From assembly GCF_000285575.1 (NCBI RefSeq), contig NZ_HE611053.1:49293-87299 (forward strand): DNA of 38,007 bases. Direction: 5' to 3'. Source of the stretch: Clostridium senegalense JC122. Its GTDB lineage: Bacteria > Bacillota > Clostridia > Clostridiales > Clostridiaceae. Position numbers and translations under genes: made by a program. The notes beneath the pieces are model-generated. The model saw only the letters and a program-made list of their open reading frames with translations. It was not told the DNA's origin and made no database searches. The stretch's first letter is position 1; each line of letters starts with the position of its first letter. This document shows, piece by piece, positions 23,640-32,462 of the stretch.

Positions 23640-23846
23640 ATTAAAAAAGTATCAATAATAGGAAGGCGCTATGATTGTGATGATTTTCTATTTGAAATTG
23701 ACGATATAGAATTTAAATTTACAGTAGTGCATTTAACATTTTCCAGTAAAGAAGAAAGTGAAGCATATCTTAAAACTAGAGTATATAAAGATTTGAATGA
23801 TTGGATTAATAGATGTATGGTACCAGATTATAACGAATTTAAATAG
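23640..23846 (+). CDS. 68-aa hypothetical protein with probable ATT start
   Basis: An open frame reads KKVSIIGRRYDCDDFLFEID, then FKFTVVHLTFSSKEESEAYL and ends DYNEFK at TAG 23844-23846. The sequence is plainly protein-like. No ATG, GTG or TTG lies between the upstream in-frame TGA (23634-23636) and codon 2; the only sensible start is ATT 23640, a few nt after GGGGATG (23629-23635). So it uses a rare start, has lost its start, or has a sequence error. It lies between the macro and HEAT genes on the same strand. I do not recognise it. Confidence 0.55.
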   Translation: MKKVSIIGRRYDCDDFLFEIDDIEFKFTVVHLTFSSKEESEAYLKTRVYKDLNDWINRCMVPDYNEFK

Positions 23847-23878
23847 TTAACCAAAGCTGAAAGAAAGTGATTATAAAT

Positions 23879-25507
23879 ATGATTAAAAAAGTTTTAGAAA
23901 GAATAACCAACTATAATAAAAGAAAATCAGTAAAGATAGATGATTCAATAGATTTTGAGAAAATTAACATAAGGGAAGAGAGAATATTTAGAGACTTATT
24001 AGCTAATGATTTAACATTATTAGCTATTCCAGATGTATTTAAGTTATTGCTTAGTAATAATGAAAAAATAAAGTTGCAGGTTGCAGAAATTCTCAATAAT
24101 TTTGTTAGGACATTAAGTTTTAGTCAGTTAGTTAAGATGGATACAATATTTAGGGAAAGGACTTCCTTTGAATGGTATTATGATTGGAATAATAAAAATC
24201 CTAATAACCTGATTCATCCTTTAATGTCACAAGAGGAGAAGATTACAATATTAGGGTTAAGTAGTTTTCATCCAAATGGATATTTTAGAGAGAAGGCAAT
24301 ACTTGCTCTTTCGAATATAAAAACAGGAAATGAAATACCATACATCTTAATTAGGCTTAATGATTGGGTAAGTCAAGTTAGAGACACTTCAAAAGAACAA
24401 CTAGAAAGATACATAACTTTAGAATATATTACGGATTTTGTAGATAATTTACCTTTAGTATTAAGATTAAGGGAATGTTCAAGGGATGAACATAGTCATA
24501 TTATAGATAAAATTATTTCAATAATGACTACTAAAGAAGGTTCTGAAAAATTAATATGTGGAATTCAATCAACGGATTCAAAAATGAGGTTAGCTTGTTA
24601 TAAGATAATCCTTGAAAGAAAAGTTATAGACAATAAAAGTATTATAAAATATTTAATAAAGGATAGTGATCCTTACAATAGGTTATTTGTACTTAGAAAT
24701 ATAAAAAATGAAACAACAGGTGAGGAATTTATTGATATTTCACAGTTATTGATTAATGATAAGCATTCACAAATCAGAATTATTGGACTTGAACTATTAT
24801 ATTATTTTGCACCTAAAGAAGCTATAAATATGTTAGAAAAGAGTTTATTTGATAACAATCAAGCAGTTAGAGAGTTATCACGATACTTGCTTTCAAAACA
24901 TAAAAAATATGATTTTGCAGCAATATACCATGATGGAATAGAGAAAAATGATAAATTATATTCTAGTATTTGTGGACTTGGAGAAACAGGTAATAAAAAT
25001 GATTCAAAATTTATTGCTAAGTTTATAGATTCGGATATCACTAAAATAGTAAAGGCATCAATTATTTCTTTAGCAGGATTAAATATGGAAGAGTATAAAG
25101 AGAAAATTCTTTTGTTTTTAAACCATAAAAGAGCAGGTATATCTAAGACTGCAAGAAAGGTTTTAGGCAAAGAGATTAATGCTAATGATATAGATAATAT
25201 ATATAAAATCTTTAAAGAAGATACATATTACCATGTGAAAGTTAACTCTGCCATTCTTTTATGTTCATTAAGTAAATGGAATGCTATAAGGTATATTTTA
25301 GAACTATGTGCTGATAAAGAAAAAGAAATTTCAATGCTTGGGCAAAGAACACTTGAAAGGTGGAAATTGAAATATAATCAATCCTTTATAGCTCCTAGTA
25401 ATATTCAAATAAAGGAGTTAAGGGAAGCTTTAGAGTGTTTTGGAAAGTCAATCAAAGATAGTGATAGGTATTTCATTGAATCCTGTATAAGAGATTTTAG
25501 TAAGTAG
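23879..25507 (+). CDS. HEAT-repeat protein
   Basis: About 542 aa of tandem paired helices. HEAT-like units are visible at about residues 55-85 (LLSNNEKIKLQVAEILNNF), 130-165 (HPNGYFREKAILALSNI), 165-185 (NDWVSQVRDTSKEQLERY), 290-330 (NDKHSQIRIIGLELLYYF), 330-350 (DNNQAVRELSRYLLSKH) and 420-440 (HKRAGISKTARKVLGKE). Such proteins are binding scaffolds without catalysis. I prefer ATG 23879, with AAAGTGAT upstream, over GTG 23867. It is the last gene of the zinc-ribbon/macro operon and is closed by the terminator at 25530. A partner-binding role beside the macro protein is an inference. Confidence 0.75.
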   Translation: MIKKVLERITNYNKRKSVKIDDSIDFEKINIREERIFRDLLANDLTLLAIPDVFKLLLSNNEKIKLQVAEILNNFVRTLSFSQLVKMDTIFRERTSFEWYYDWNNKNPNNLIHPLMSQEEKITILGLSSFHPNGYFREKAILALSNIKTGNEIPYILIRLNDWVSQVRDTSKEQLERYITLEYITDFVDNLPLVLRLRECSRDEHSHIIDKIISIMTTKEGSEKLICGIQSTDSKMRLACYKIILERKVIDNKSIIKYLIKDSDPYNRLFVLRNIKNETTGEEFIDISQLLINDKHSQIRIIGLELLYYFAPKEAINMLEKSLFDNNQAVRELSRYLLSKHKKYDFAAIYHDGIEKNDKLYSSICGLGETGNKNDSKFIAKFIDSDITKIVKASIISLAGLNMEEYKEKILLFLNHKRAGISKTARKVLGKEINANDIDNIYKIFKEDTYYHVKVNSAILLCSLSKWNAIRYILELCADKEKEISMLGQRTLERWKLKYNQSFIAPSNIQIKELREALECFGKSIKDSDRYFIESCIRDFSK

Positions 25508-25529
25508 AATATACTATTTAAGAGAATGT

Positions 25530-25581
25530 AAAAACCATCTTAATGCTTAAAATTCAGTTTTAAACATCAAGATGGTTTTTT
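25530..25581. terminator. Bidirectional terminator between convergent genes
   Basis: AAAAACCATCTT (25530-25541) pairs with AAGATGGTTTTT (25569-25580), giving T-runs on both strands. It serves the HEAT gene and the AraC regulator gene. Confidence 0.85.
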
Positions 25582-25590
25582 ATATAAATT

Positions 25591-26595
25591 CTATAACTTC
25601 ATTTTTCTAAATGCTAAAGGCGTTTTTCCATGTACATTTTTAAACACTTTTACAAAGTTTCCGCTATAATTATATCCAACCATTTTAGATATTTCATCAA
25701 TACTTAATTCTGTTGTACATAGCAAGTTTTCTGCTGTAGTCATTCTAAGTGAATTAGTATATTGTCTAATTGACATATGATATTTTGCAGAGAATCCTGC
25801 CTTTAACTTTTGTTCATTTAAAAATACCATTTTGCTTAGGCTTTTTATTGTAGGTGGATTACATATTTCTTTTGTTAAGATATCATGGGCTTTTTGGATT
25901 GCATTTACATCTGATGCAGTTAGAGTAATAGATCTATTATTCCCTATTTTAATATCTCCATAATTAAGCTGATTAGTAAAAACATTTTCAGGTGAAGAAG
26001 ATATCTCATTATAAAGTAACGCTATTGATTCTAAAATTTTGCTTTCTAAGTATAATGAAGTCAATTTATTAGATTCAGCTAGACTTCTTAATTTTTGAAT
26101 AATAGAAGCTACTTCAAGAGGTAGATAGTTATAGGTATAGTTGTTAATGAATTTATCAAAAACTATAGATTCTGGAAAGTTTGAATGTATTATTTCTTCA
26201 AAGTATTTTTTATAAATTGTTATTTCTGCACCATGAAAGTGTTGACCTTTTTTCCAATGTTGCTTTCCTTTTATGTTTTTTTCAGATACAAAAAATGAGG
26301 ATGGACTAAAAGAAGATATTGGATTATTTTCAATTTTAAATTTAGTTTCGCCACTATAAACAGTTCCAAACCGTAATATTTCTTCATTATGTTCAAAAAC
26401 AAGAGAAAAACTTTCTGGAATTGTATAGTCGCCAATTCCAAATTCATAATACTTATCTCTACTATATTTAATAAAATATCCTAGTTCAGGTCTATTTTCA
26501 TTTTTATATATTGTGTAGTTTTTATTTGGATAGGATGTAAAGGTCATTTTATTTAAAACTTTATTTTGAAATTCCTTTGTTGTTTTGCAAATCAT
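25591..26595 (-). CDS. AraC-family regulator, PchR-like
   Basis: The 334-aa protein has an N-terminal ligand domain and a C-terminal AraC double helix-turn-helix (about 235-334: TIKSLSKMVFLNEQKLKAGF, then AENLLCTTELSIDEISKMVGYNYSGNFVKVFK, then GKTPLAFRKM). The LNEQKLKAGF phrase is characteristic of the PchR/YbtA group that activates siderophore genes when the siderophore is bound. I chose ATG 26595, 7 nt after GAGGT, over the ATG at 26640, which lacks a site. It is divergent from the siderophore importer at 26810, its likely target. The intergenic region has AT-rich dyads (TAATAATTATTA near 26676). Confidence 0.8.
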   Translation of the reverse strand: MICKTTKEFQNKVLNKMTFTSYPNKNYTIYKNENRPELGYFIKYSRDKYYEFGIGDYTIPESFSLVFEHNEEILRFGTVYSGETKFKIENNPISSFSPSSFFVSEKNIKGKQHWKKGQHFHGAEITIYKKYFEEIIHSNFPESIVFDKFINNYTYNYLPLEVASIIQKLRSLAESNKLTSLYLESKILESIALLYNEISSSPENVFTNQLNYGDIKIGNNRSITLTASDVNAIQKAHDILTKEICNPPTIKSLSKMVFLNEQKLKAGFSAKYHMSIRQYTNSLRMTTAENLLCTTELSIDEISKMVGYNYSGNFVKVFKNVHGKTPLAFRKMKL

Positions 26596-26721
26596 AGTAT
26601 ATACCTCATTTTTATAAATTTTATGCTTAGTTTTGGACATAATATTCTTTAATATAAGTTTTTGCTATCTAAATAATAATTATTAGAATAGATGATAAAA
26701 TTATTAAATTAGATGCAAGGA

Positions 26722-26750
26722 TTGAAATGAGAATGAAACTCATATACAAT
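26722..26750 (+). promoter_or_regulatory. Importer promoter with Fur-like box in the spacer
   Basis: TTGAAA (26722-26727) and TACAAT (26745-26750) have a 17-bp spacer. TGAGAATGAAACTCA (26728-26742) fits the 7-1-7 Fur pattern TGATAATNATTATCA at 10 of 14 defined positions. Iron-replete repression is inferred. Confidence 0.6.
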
Positions 26751-26809
26751 AAGTTCAGATAAATCGTAACACAAAAAGTAGATAGGAAGCAATACTAAGG
26801 AGGAATATT

Positions 26810-27760
26810 ATGAAGTTTAATTTTTTAAAGAGTACAATAATTATCTGTATAACGGCTATATTTTTAGTGGGATGCGGAACAAATAAAGAGGTAAAAGAAG
26901 AGAACGGAGCAAAAAACACTGTAACAGTTACAGATGTAAGAGGAGAAGTTGAAATACCAACAAATCCTGAAAAAATAGTAGATTTAAGTGGTAATAGCGA
27001 TATTTTATCAATTTTAGGTTATAAAGTTATAGGAACTGCAAATAGTGATGCTTATGATTACACTAAGTTTCCTTCATATTTGGAGGATACATTAAAAGGT
27101 GCAGAGATTTTAGGATATAGCATGCAAGATACTATGGATATAGAAGGAGTTATGAATTTAGAACCAGATTTAATAGTTATATCAACAGTTCAAGAAAAAA
27201 TGTATGACCAATTAAATAAAATTGCACCAACAGTTATGATTCAATTAGATGCATTAGACTGGAAAGCAGATCTTAAATCTTTTTCAAAGGTATTTAATAA
27301 AGAGGATAAAGCAGATAAATGGCTAGCAGATTACGAAGTTAAGGCTAAAAAGGCTGGCGATAAAGTTAAAGGAGAATTTGGAGAAGATAAAACATATCTT
27401 TCATTCTTAGCAAGTGGAGGACAATTTTTTATATTTGATGGAGCTGGTTTTGGTAGCGTGTTATATGAAGATATGGGTCTTAACAAACCAGAAGGAATGC
27501 CAAAGCAAGGTGATATAAGCCTTCCAGTTGTAACTTATGAAGGATTAGCATCAATTAAAACTGATTACATATTTTTAATGGCAACAAAAGAAGATTTAGC
27601 ACAATTAGAAAGCAATGCAATTTGGAACAGTTTACCTGCAGTTAAGAATGGTAATGTTATTGTATTAGAAGCATCACCTTATTTTAATCAAGGGTACAGC
27701 TCAATTGGAAGAGATATATTAGTAGATGAAATAGGTGAGATGTTAAATGAAACTAAGTAA
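26810..27760 (+). CDS. Iron-siderophore ABC transporter substrate-binding lipoprotein
   Basis: The 316-aa protein has a lipoprotein signal with lipobox L19-V-G-C22, then the FepB/FecB-type fold: VTVTDVRGEVEIPTNPEKIVDL, EILGYSMQD, DLIVISTVQEKMYDQL, a long central helix, and SYSSIGRDILVDEI near the end. It captures ferric siderophore outside the membrane and delivers it to the two permeases encoded next. ATG 26810 follows AGGAGGAAT. Its last 14 bases overlap the first permease gene, indicating translational coupling. The siderophore is not identifiable; no synthesis genes are present, so uptake of foreign siderophores is likely. Confidence 0.9.
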   Translation: MKFNFLKSTIIICITAIFLVGCGTNKEVKEENGAKNTVTVTDVRGEVEIPTNPEKIVDLSGNSDILSILGYKVIGTANSDAYDYTKFPSYLEDTLKGAEILGYSMQDTMDIEGVMNLEPDLIVISTVQEKMYDQLNKIAPTVMIQLDALDWKADLKSFSKVFNKEDKADKWLADYEVKAKKAGDKVKGEFGEDKTYLSFLASGGQFFIFDGAGFGSVLYEDMGLNKPEGMPKQGDISLPVVTYEGLASIKTDYIFLMATKEDLAQLESNAIWNSLPAVKNGNVIVLEASPYFNQGYSSIGRDILVDEIGEMLNETK

Positions 27761-28739
27761 TAAACGTACAATAATTTTTCTATTTTGTAGTTTGTTACTT
27801 CTAATAGTGGGACTGATTCTAGCTATAAAGCTAGGATCTGTCTATATTACTTTTAAGGATATTTGGAATAGCATTTTTAATTATAATAAAACTTTAGAAC
27901 TTATGTTAGTTAGAGATGTACGTATTCCAAGGGCACTTTCTGTTTTATTAACAGGAGGAATTTTAGGAGTAACAGGTGCAATGGTTCAAGGTGTTACAAG
28001 AAATCCAATAGCAGAACCATCTATATTAGGGGTGAGCCAAGGAGCAACTTTAATAATAGCAATTTTTTATGCAGTAGGAGTTACAATAAACACTAAAAAT
28101 GTAATGATAGCTTCTTTTATAGGAGCACTTATAACTGGAATTATAGTTTTAGCATTTATATCAAAAAAGGCAAATAATAATTCTATTACAAAGATACTTT
28201 TAGCAGGAACAGCTATGAGTACATTTTTCATTTCTTTAACTACAATAATTGGATTATTAACAAATCAATCTCAAATGATAGCCTTTTGGGTATCTGGAGG
28301 TTTTAGAAATGCCACTTGGGAAGATTTTAAATTAGTATTTATATTTGCAATTATAGGACTTGTTATAGCAATTTTATTATCATCAAAAATAAATATATTA
28401 AATTTAGGAGACGATGTTGCCATTGGGCTTGGGCAAAATCCACAAAAAATAAGATTTAAAACTCTTATGGTAGTGATACCAATGATTGCAGCAGCAGTTG
28501 CAGTTGGTAAGAATATAGCATTTGTTGGACTTATAGTTCCACAAATAGTTAGAAAGTTATTAGGAGAAGATTATAGAAGAAATATACCATGTTCATTTTT
28601 ATTTGGAGCAGTTCTTTTAACTTATGCAGACATTGCAGCAAGAATGTTATTTAATCCTTATGAAACACCAATTGGAGTATTTACAGTGTTGATAGGAGTA
28701 CCATTTTTTATTTCAGTAGCTAGAAAGGAGAGAGGATAA
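27747..28739 (+). CDS. FecCD-family iron-siderophore permease 1
   Basis: The 330-aa protein has 8-10 membrane helices. It has the FecCD signature near the N-terminus (RDVRIPRALSVLLTGGILG, then GAMVQGVTRNPIAEPSILG) and the ATPase-contact loop GLIVPQIVRKLLGEDYRR toward the end. It forms the membrane channel with permease 2. ATG 27747 lies inside the binding-protein gene, and the stop overlaps the start of the next gene by one base (28739). Confidence 0.9.
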   Translation: MKLSNKRTIIFLFCSLLLLIVGLILAIKLGSVYITFKDIWNSIFNYNKTLELMLVRDVRIPRALSVLLTGGILGVTGAMVQGVTRNPIAEPSILGVSQGATLIIAIFYAVGVTINTKNVMIASFIGALITGIIVLAFISKKANNNSITKILLAGTAMSTFFISLTTIIGLLTNQSQMIAFWVSGGFRNATWEDFKLVFIFAIIGLVIAILLSSKINILNLGDDVAIGLGQNPQKIRFKTLMVVIPMIAAAVAVGKNIAFVGLIVPQIVRKLLGEDYRRNIPCSFLFGAVLLTYADIAARMLFNPYETPIGVFTVLIGVPFFISVARKERG

Positions 28740-29746
28740 TGGGTAAAAAACGATTTAAAGCAGTTTTGATAATTTTAATAGTTTTATTGTCTATATCCTT
28801 TGTAGTTACACTATGTTGGGGTACATACAAAGTTTCTGCTATAGATGTTATAAACACATTTCTAGGCAATGGAACAAGAGCCCAAAATACAGCAATATTA
28901 GATATTAGACTTCCAAGAATTTTAGTTGGAGTTTTTGTGGCAATTGCATTATCAACAGCAGGAGCAATTCTTCAAACTATAACTAAAAATGATTTAGCAG
29001 ATACAGGAATAATAGGTATAAATGCTGGTGCAGCAGTGGCGGCAGTATTATTTATTACATATCAAACTGGAAGTTATTACAGTGAATTTGGAGAGTTTTC
29101 AATATTTGTTCTGCCCTTTATGGCAATATTGGGAGCAGGAATTACTGCCTTTGTAATATATATGATGTCTAGTAGAAATGGGATAAGACCAAAAAGACTT
29201 TTGTTAATAGGAATTGGACTAAATGCAGGGCTAAATGCTTTTATAACTTTTATTACATTTAGAGGTGGAGTTGGAGATTATAATAGAATATTAGTTTGGA
29301 CATCAGGAAGTCTTTGGGGTTCTGGATGGAACTATGCAAAAGTAGTTATTCCAATAGTATCAATAATGTTTATATTAGTTTTATTAAATCATAAAAAGTT
29401 AGATGTATTAAACCTTTCTGATGAACTTGCCATATCATTAGGTTTAAACTTAGAAAAGGAAAGAAAAAAGTTTTTAAGTTATGTAGTTATATTGGCAGGA
29501 ACAGCAACAGCCTTTGCAGGAAATATTGGATTTTTAGGACTTATATCACCACATATGGCAAGGAAGTTAGTTGGACCATATCATAAAAATTTTCTTGTAG
29601 TGTCAGCTATGATAAGTGTAATAATAGTAATCTTGGCAGATGCAGTTTCAAGAAATTTATTTTCTCCAATTGAGATTCCAGTGGGAATAACAGTATCAAT
29701 ATTTGGAGTACCATATTTTATTTATTTAATGATGAAGGAGAAATAA
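28739..29746 (+). CDS. FecCD-family iron-siderophore permease 2
   Basis: The 335-aa second half of the permease has the matching motifs DIRLPRILVGVFVAIALSTA, TITKNDLADTGIIGINAG and the coupling loop GLISPHMARKLVGPYHK. The ATG overlaps the previous stop (TAATG). It ends 2 bases before the ATPase gene. Confidence 0.9.
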   Translation: MGKKRFKAVLIILIVLLSISFVVTLCWGTYKVSAIDVINTFLGNGTRAQNTAILDIRLPRILVGVFVAIALSTAGAILQTITKNDLADTGIIGINAGAAVAAVLFITYQTGSYYSEFGEFSIFVLPFMAILGAGITAFVIYMMSSRNGIRPKRLLLIGIGLNAGLNAFITFITFRGGVGDYNRILVWTSGSLWGSGWNYAKVVIPIVSIMFILVLLNHKKLDVLNLSDELAISLGLNLEKERKKFLSYVVILAGTATAFAGNIGFLGLISPHMARKLVGPYHKNFLVVSAMISVIIVILADAVSRNLFSPIEIPVGITVSIFGVPYFIYLMMKEK

Positions 29747-29748
29747 TT

Positions 29749-30534
29749 ATGGAAGCTATTAGTGTAAAAAATTTATCAGTGGCATATGAAAATAATACTA
29801 TAATTGAAAATATGAATTTGGACATACCTAAAGGAAAAATCAGCATAATTATTGGAGCAAATGGTTGTGGAAAATCAACCTTACTTAAAACTATAGCAAG
29901 AATTAATAAGCCTAAAAACGGTGATATTTTTATAAATAATAGAAATATAAAAAGCATAAAAGAAAAGGATATAGCTAAAGAAGTTGCTTTTCTACCACAG
30001 GGACCAAGTTGCCCAAGTGGACTTACAGTAAGGGAACTTGTTGCTTATGGAAGGTTTCCACATCAAAAGATTATAGGTGGTCTTAATAACCATGATAAAG
30101 AAATAATTGATTGGGCAATAAAGGAAACTGTTCTTAGTGAATTTGCAGATAGAGAAATTGAAAATTTATCTGGTGGACAAAGACAAAGAGCTTGGATTGC
30201 TATGGCGTTAGCTCAAGAAACAGAGATTATAATGCTTGATGAGCCTACAACTTATTTAGATATGTCATATCAGTTAGAAGTGCTAGAAGTGCTTCAAAAG
30301 CTTAACCAAGAAAAGAACATAACAGTGGTTATAGTTATTCATGAACTTAATAATGCTTGTAGATTTGCAGATAATATCATTGGTCTTAAAAAAGGAAAAA
30401 TCGTTTGTAAGGGAAAGCCTATAGAGGTAATTAATAATAGTACTTTAAAAGAGATATATGGAATAAATGCTAATATTAAAGAAAGTGAAAATGGTCAGTA
30501 TCCAGTATGCATGGAGTATGAGCTTTTTAGGTAG
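29749..30534 (+). CDS. Iron-siderophore ABC transporter ATPase (FepC-like)
   Basis: The 261-aa ATPase has Walker A GANGCGKST (36-44), a Q-loop (FLPQG), signature LSGGQRQRAW, Walker B IIMLDEP, D-loop TTYLD and switch VIHELN. It powers the two FecCD permeases. ATG 29749 follows AAGGAGAAA, which overlaps the end of the preceding gene. Intact. Confidence 0.92.
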   Translation: MEAISVKNLSVAYENNTIIENMNLDIPKGKISIIIGANGCGKSTLLKTIARINKPKNGDIFINNRNIKSIKEKDIAKEVAFLPQGPSCPSGLTVRELVAYGRFPHQKIIGGLNNHDKEIIDWAIKETVLSEFADREIENLSGGQRQRAWIAMALAQETEIIMLDEPTTYLDMSYQLEVLEVLQKLNQEKNITVVIVIHELNNACRFADNIIGLKKGKIVCKGKPIEVINNSTLKEIYGINANIKESENGQYPVCMEYELFR

Positions 30535-30539
30535 AGTAG

Positions 30540-31790
30540 ATGAAAAATAAAAACTTTATAATAATAGTGATTGGGCAGATTATTTCTCTATTTGGAAATG
30601 CCATTCAAAGGTTTAGCATGTCTTTATATTTACTAGAGTTTACAGGTAGTGCAGCCGTTTTTGCTAACATATTAGCAATATCAACAATACCTTATGTTTT
30701 ATTTGCACCAATAGCAGGAAGGCTTTCAGACAATGTAAATAAAAAAAAGATAATGGTATATTTAGATTTCTTTTGCTTTGCAATAATTGGATGTTATGCT
30801 TTTGTGTTACTAAGTGGAAGAGATAATGAATTGATAGTTGCTATAGTTATGTTTATGCTATCAGTCTGCTCCACATTGTATGGGCCAGCTACAGTATCTT
30901 CAATCCCACAAATAGTAGAGAAAGACGAACTTACTTCAGCCAATGGAATAATAAATCAAGTAGGTTCAATTGTAAACTTTGTAGGGCCAATATTTGCAGG
31001 AATATTTTATGGAATATTAGGTATAAAAATAATAGTGATAATAAATGCAATAAGTTTTTTTATATCAGCAATAATGGAGCTATTCCTAGACATTCCAGAT
31101 GTATGTAAACATGAAGATATACAATGTAATAAAAACAATAAGTTATTATCAATGGAATTTATAAAACAATCTTTTTTAGATATGAAAAATACTTTTATTT
31201 ACTTGAAAAAAGAAAAGAAAATCATATTAGGAATTATAGTTTCTTATGCCTTTTGCAATATATTTTTAGTACCGATAATATCAATAATTGCACCATATTT
31301 TATAAACATATTACTAGGACTTTCTTCTAAGGTTTATGGAATGGTAGAAGGAATATGTGTGTTAGGTATGATATTTGGGGGCTTTTTAATAAGCATGAAA
31401 CCTAAAATGTTCTCAATGAAAAAATTACATTATACATATTTACCTATGATAGTAGGTGTAATTCTAATGTCTACTATAGGGTTTATAAAAGTAAATAATT
31501 ATATTTTAGTAGGAATCTTTGCAATTGGGGGTATGGTAATAATGCTATCATTAACATTATCAAATGTATTAACTTTAACATTTATGCAAAAAGAATTACC
31601 AGTATACATGTTAGGCAGTGTATCAGCATTTTCAACAGCAGTAGCCACAATCAGTGTTGCACCAGGACAATTGCTATTTGGACAAGTTATAGAAAGTGGA
31701 ATGCCAATAGGAATAATTTTACTAGTAATAGCAATGTTAAATGTTGGACTTATATTGTTTATTAAGTGGAATGTTATGAAATTAGAATAA
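30540..31790 (+). CDS. MFS transporter, EntS-like
   Basis: This 416-aa major facilitator has about 12 membrane helices and the cytoplasmic loop motif APIAGRLSDNVNKKKIMVYLD (residues 56-76). Relatives of the EntS/MFS_3 group export siderophores or drugs. It starts 5 bases after the ATPase stop and is therefore part of the iron operon. It may export the desferri-siderophore after iron release, or bring about a second uptake step. No binding-protein or ATPase domain is fused. A terminator follows at 31868. Confidence 0.85.
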   Translation: MKNKNFIIIVIGQIISLFGNAIQRFSMSLYLLEFTGSAAVFANILAISTIPYVLFAPIAGRLSDNVNKKKIMVYLDFFCFAIIGCYAFVLLSGRDNELIVAIVMFMLSVCSTLYGPATVSSIPQIVEKDELTSANGIINQVGSIVNFVGPIFAGIFYGILGIKIIVIINAISFFISAIMELFLDIPDVCKHEDIQCNKNNKLLSMEFIKQSFLDMKNTFIYLKKEKKIILGIIVSYAFCNIFLVPIISIIAPYFINILLGLSSKVYGMVEGICVLGMIFGGFLISMKPKMFSMKKLHYTYLPMIVGVILMSTIGFIKVNNYILVGIFAIGGMVIMLSLTLSNVLTLTFMQKELPVYMLGSVSAFSTAVATISVAPGQLLFGQVIESGMPIGIILLVIAMLNVGLILFIKWNVMKLE

Positions 31791-31839
31791 ATTTATATGA
31801 AAAATAGATGGTAGGTAGGAGATACCTTTAAAGACTCAC

Positions 31840-31853
31840 GGGGCTGTTGCAAA
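31840..31853 (+). mobile_element. Solo IS6-type terminal repeat (remnant)
   Basis: GGGGCTGTTGCAAA matches the IS26-type terminal repeat GGCACTGTTGCAAA at 12 of 14 positions. No transposase or second end is present. It may be a footprint or chance. Confidence 0.3.
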
Positions 31854-31867
31854 ACTAACTAAAGGTT

Positions 31868-31892
31868 AGAGGCGTGATATGCTCTTTTTTTT
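31868..31892 (+). terminator. Terminator of the siderophore importer operon
   Basis: AGAGGC pairs with GCTCT across GTGATAT, with one bulged G, and is followed by T8 (31885-31892). Confidence 0.65.
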
Positions 31893-32018
31893 ATATATAA
31901 TTTGCTTAATATATCATTAATGGCAAGAAAAAAATTAAAAGAAAATCATATAAAAGATTAAATTAATAATATTTAAAATTTTTAGGAACATTACAATAAA
32001 ATTAATTACATGAATATA

Positions 32019-32074
32019 TTGACAGTAGACAAATGCCGTATTATACTAAATATACAAGGTAGACAAGTGTCGTA
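32019..32074 (+). promoter_or_regulatory. BlaI-type promoter with two operators
   Basis: TTGACA (32019-32024) and TATACT (32042-32047) have a 17-bp spacer. GTAGACAAATGCCGTA (32025-32040) fills the spacer and GTAGACAAGTGTCGTA (32059-32074) lies downstream, 34 bp apart centre to centre. Both have the GACA-N2-TGTC dyad related to the BlaI/MecI box. Binding there would block polymerase; the BlaI gene follows. Confidence 0.8.
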
Positions 32075-32092
32075 AAGAGGAGAGTGTTAAAG

Positions 32093-32458
32093 TTGAAAAA
32101 AATTCCTAGAACAGAGCTACAAGTTATGAAGTTTATATGGGCTCAAGAAATTTGTAGAGTTGCTTCTGTAGATATTACAAAATTTATGAGTGAAAAATAT
32201 GATTGGTCAAAAGGAACTACATCTAAGACTCTTAGTAGACTAGTTGAAAAAGAATTTTTAAAGCAAGAAAAAGAAGGTAGACAAACATTTTATTTGCCAT
32301 TAATTAATAGGGAAGAGTATTTAAAATTTGAAACTAAAGATTTTTTTAGTTTTATGCATAATAATTCTTTATCAAGTATTATATCAGCTCTGGATGATTC
32401 TAAGGATATATCAGAAGGAGATATTAAAGATTTAGAAGAGTGGATAAAAAATAGGTGA
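32093..32458 (+). CDS. BlaI/MecI-family repressor
   Basis: The 122-aa winged-helix repressor has the family beginning KKIPRTELQVMKFIWAQE, the recognition region DWSKGTTSKTLSRLVEKEFL, and a C-terminal dimerisation helix with a BlaR-cleavage region (FFSFMHNNSLSSIISALDD). I chose TTG 32093, which lies 10 nt after GAGGAG and gives the usual N-terminus; the GTG at 32084 touches that site. It ends 4 bases before the BlaR1-like gene, so the pair is co-expressed and self-repressed through the two operators. Confidence 0.85.
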   Translation: MKKIPRTELQVMKFIWAQEICRVASVDITKFMSEKYDWSKGTTSKTLSRLVEKEFLKQEKEGRQTFYLPLINREEYLKFETKDFFSFMHNNSLSSIISALDDSKDISEGDIKDLEEWIKNR

Positions 32459-32462
32459 TGCT

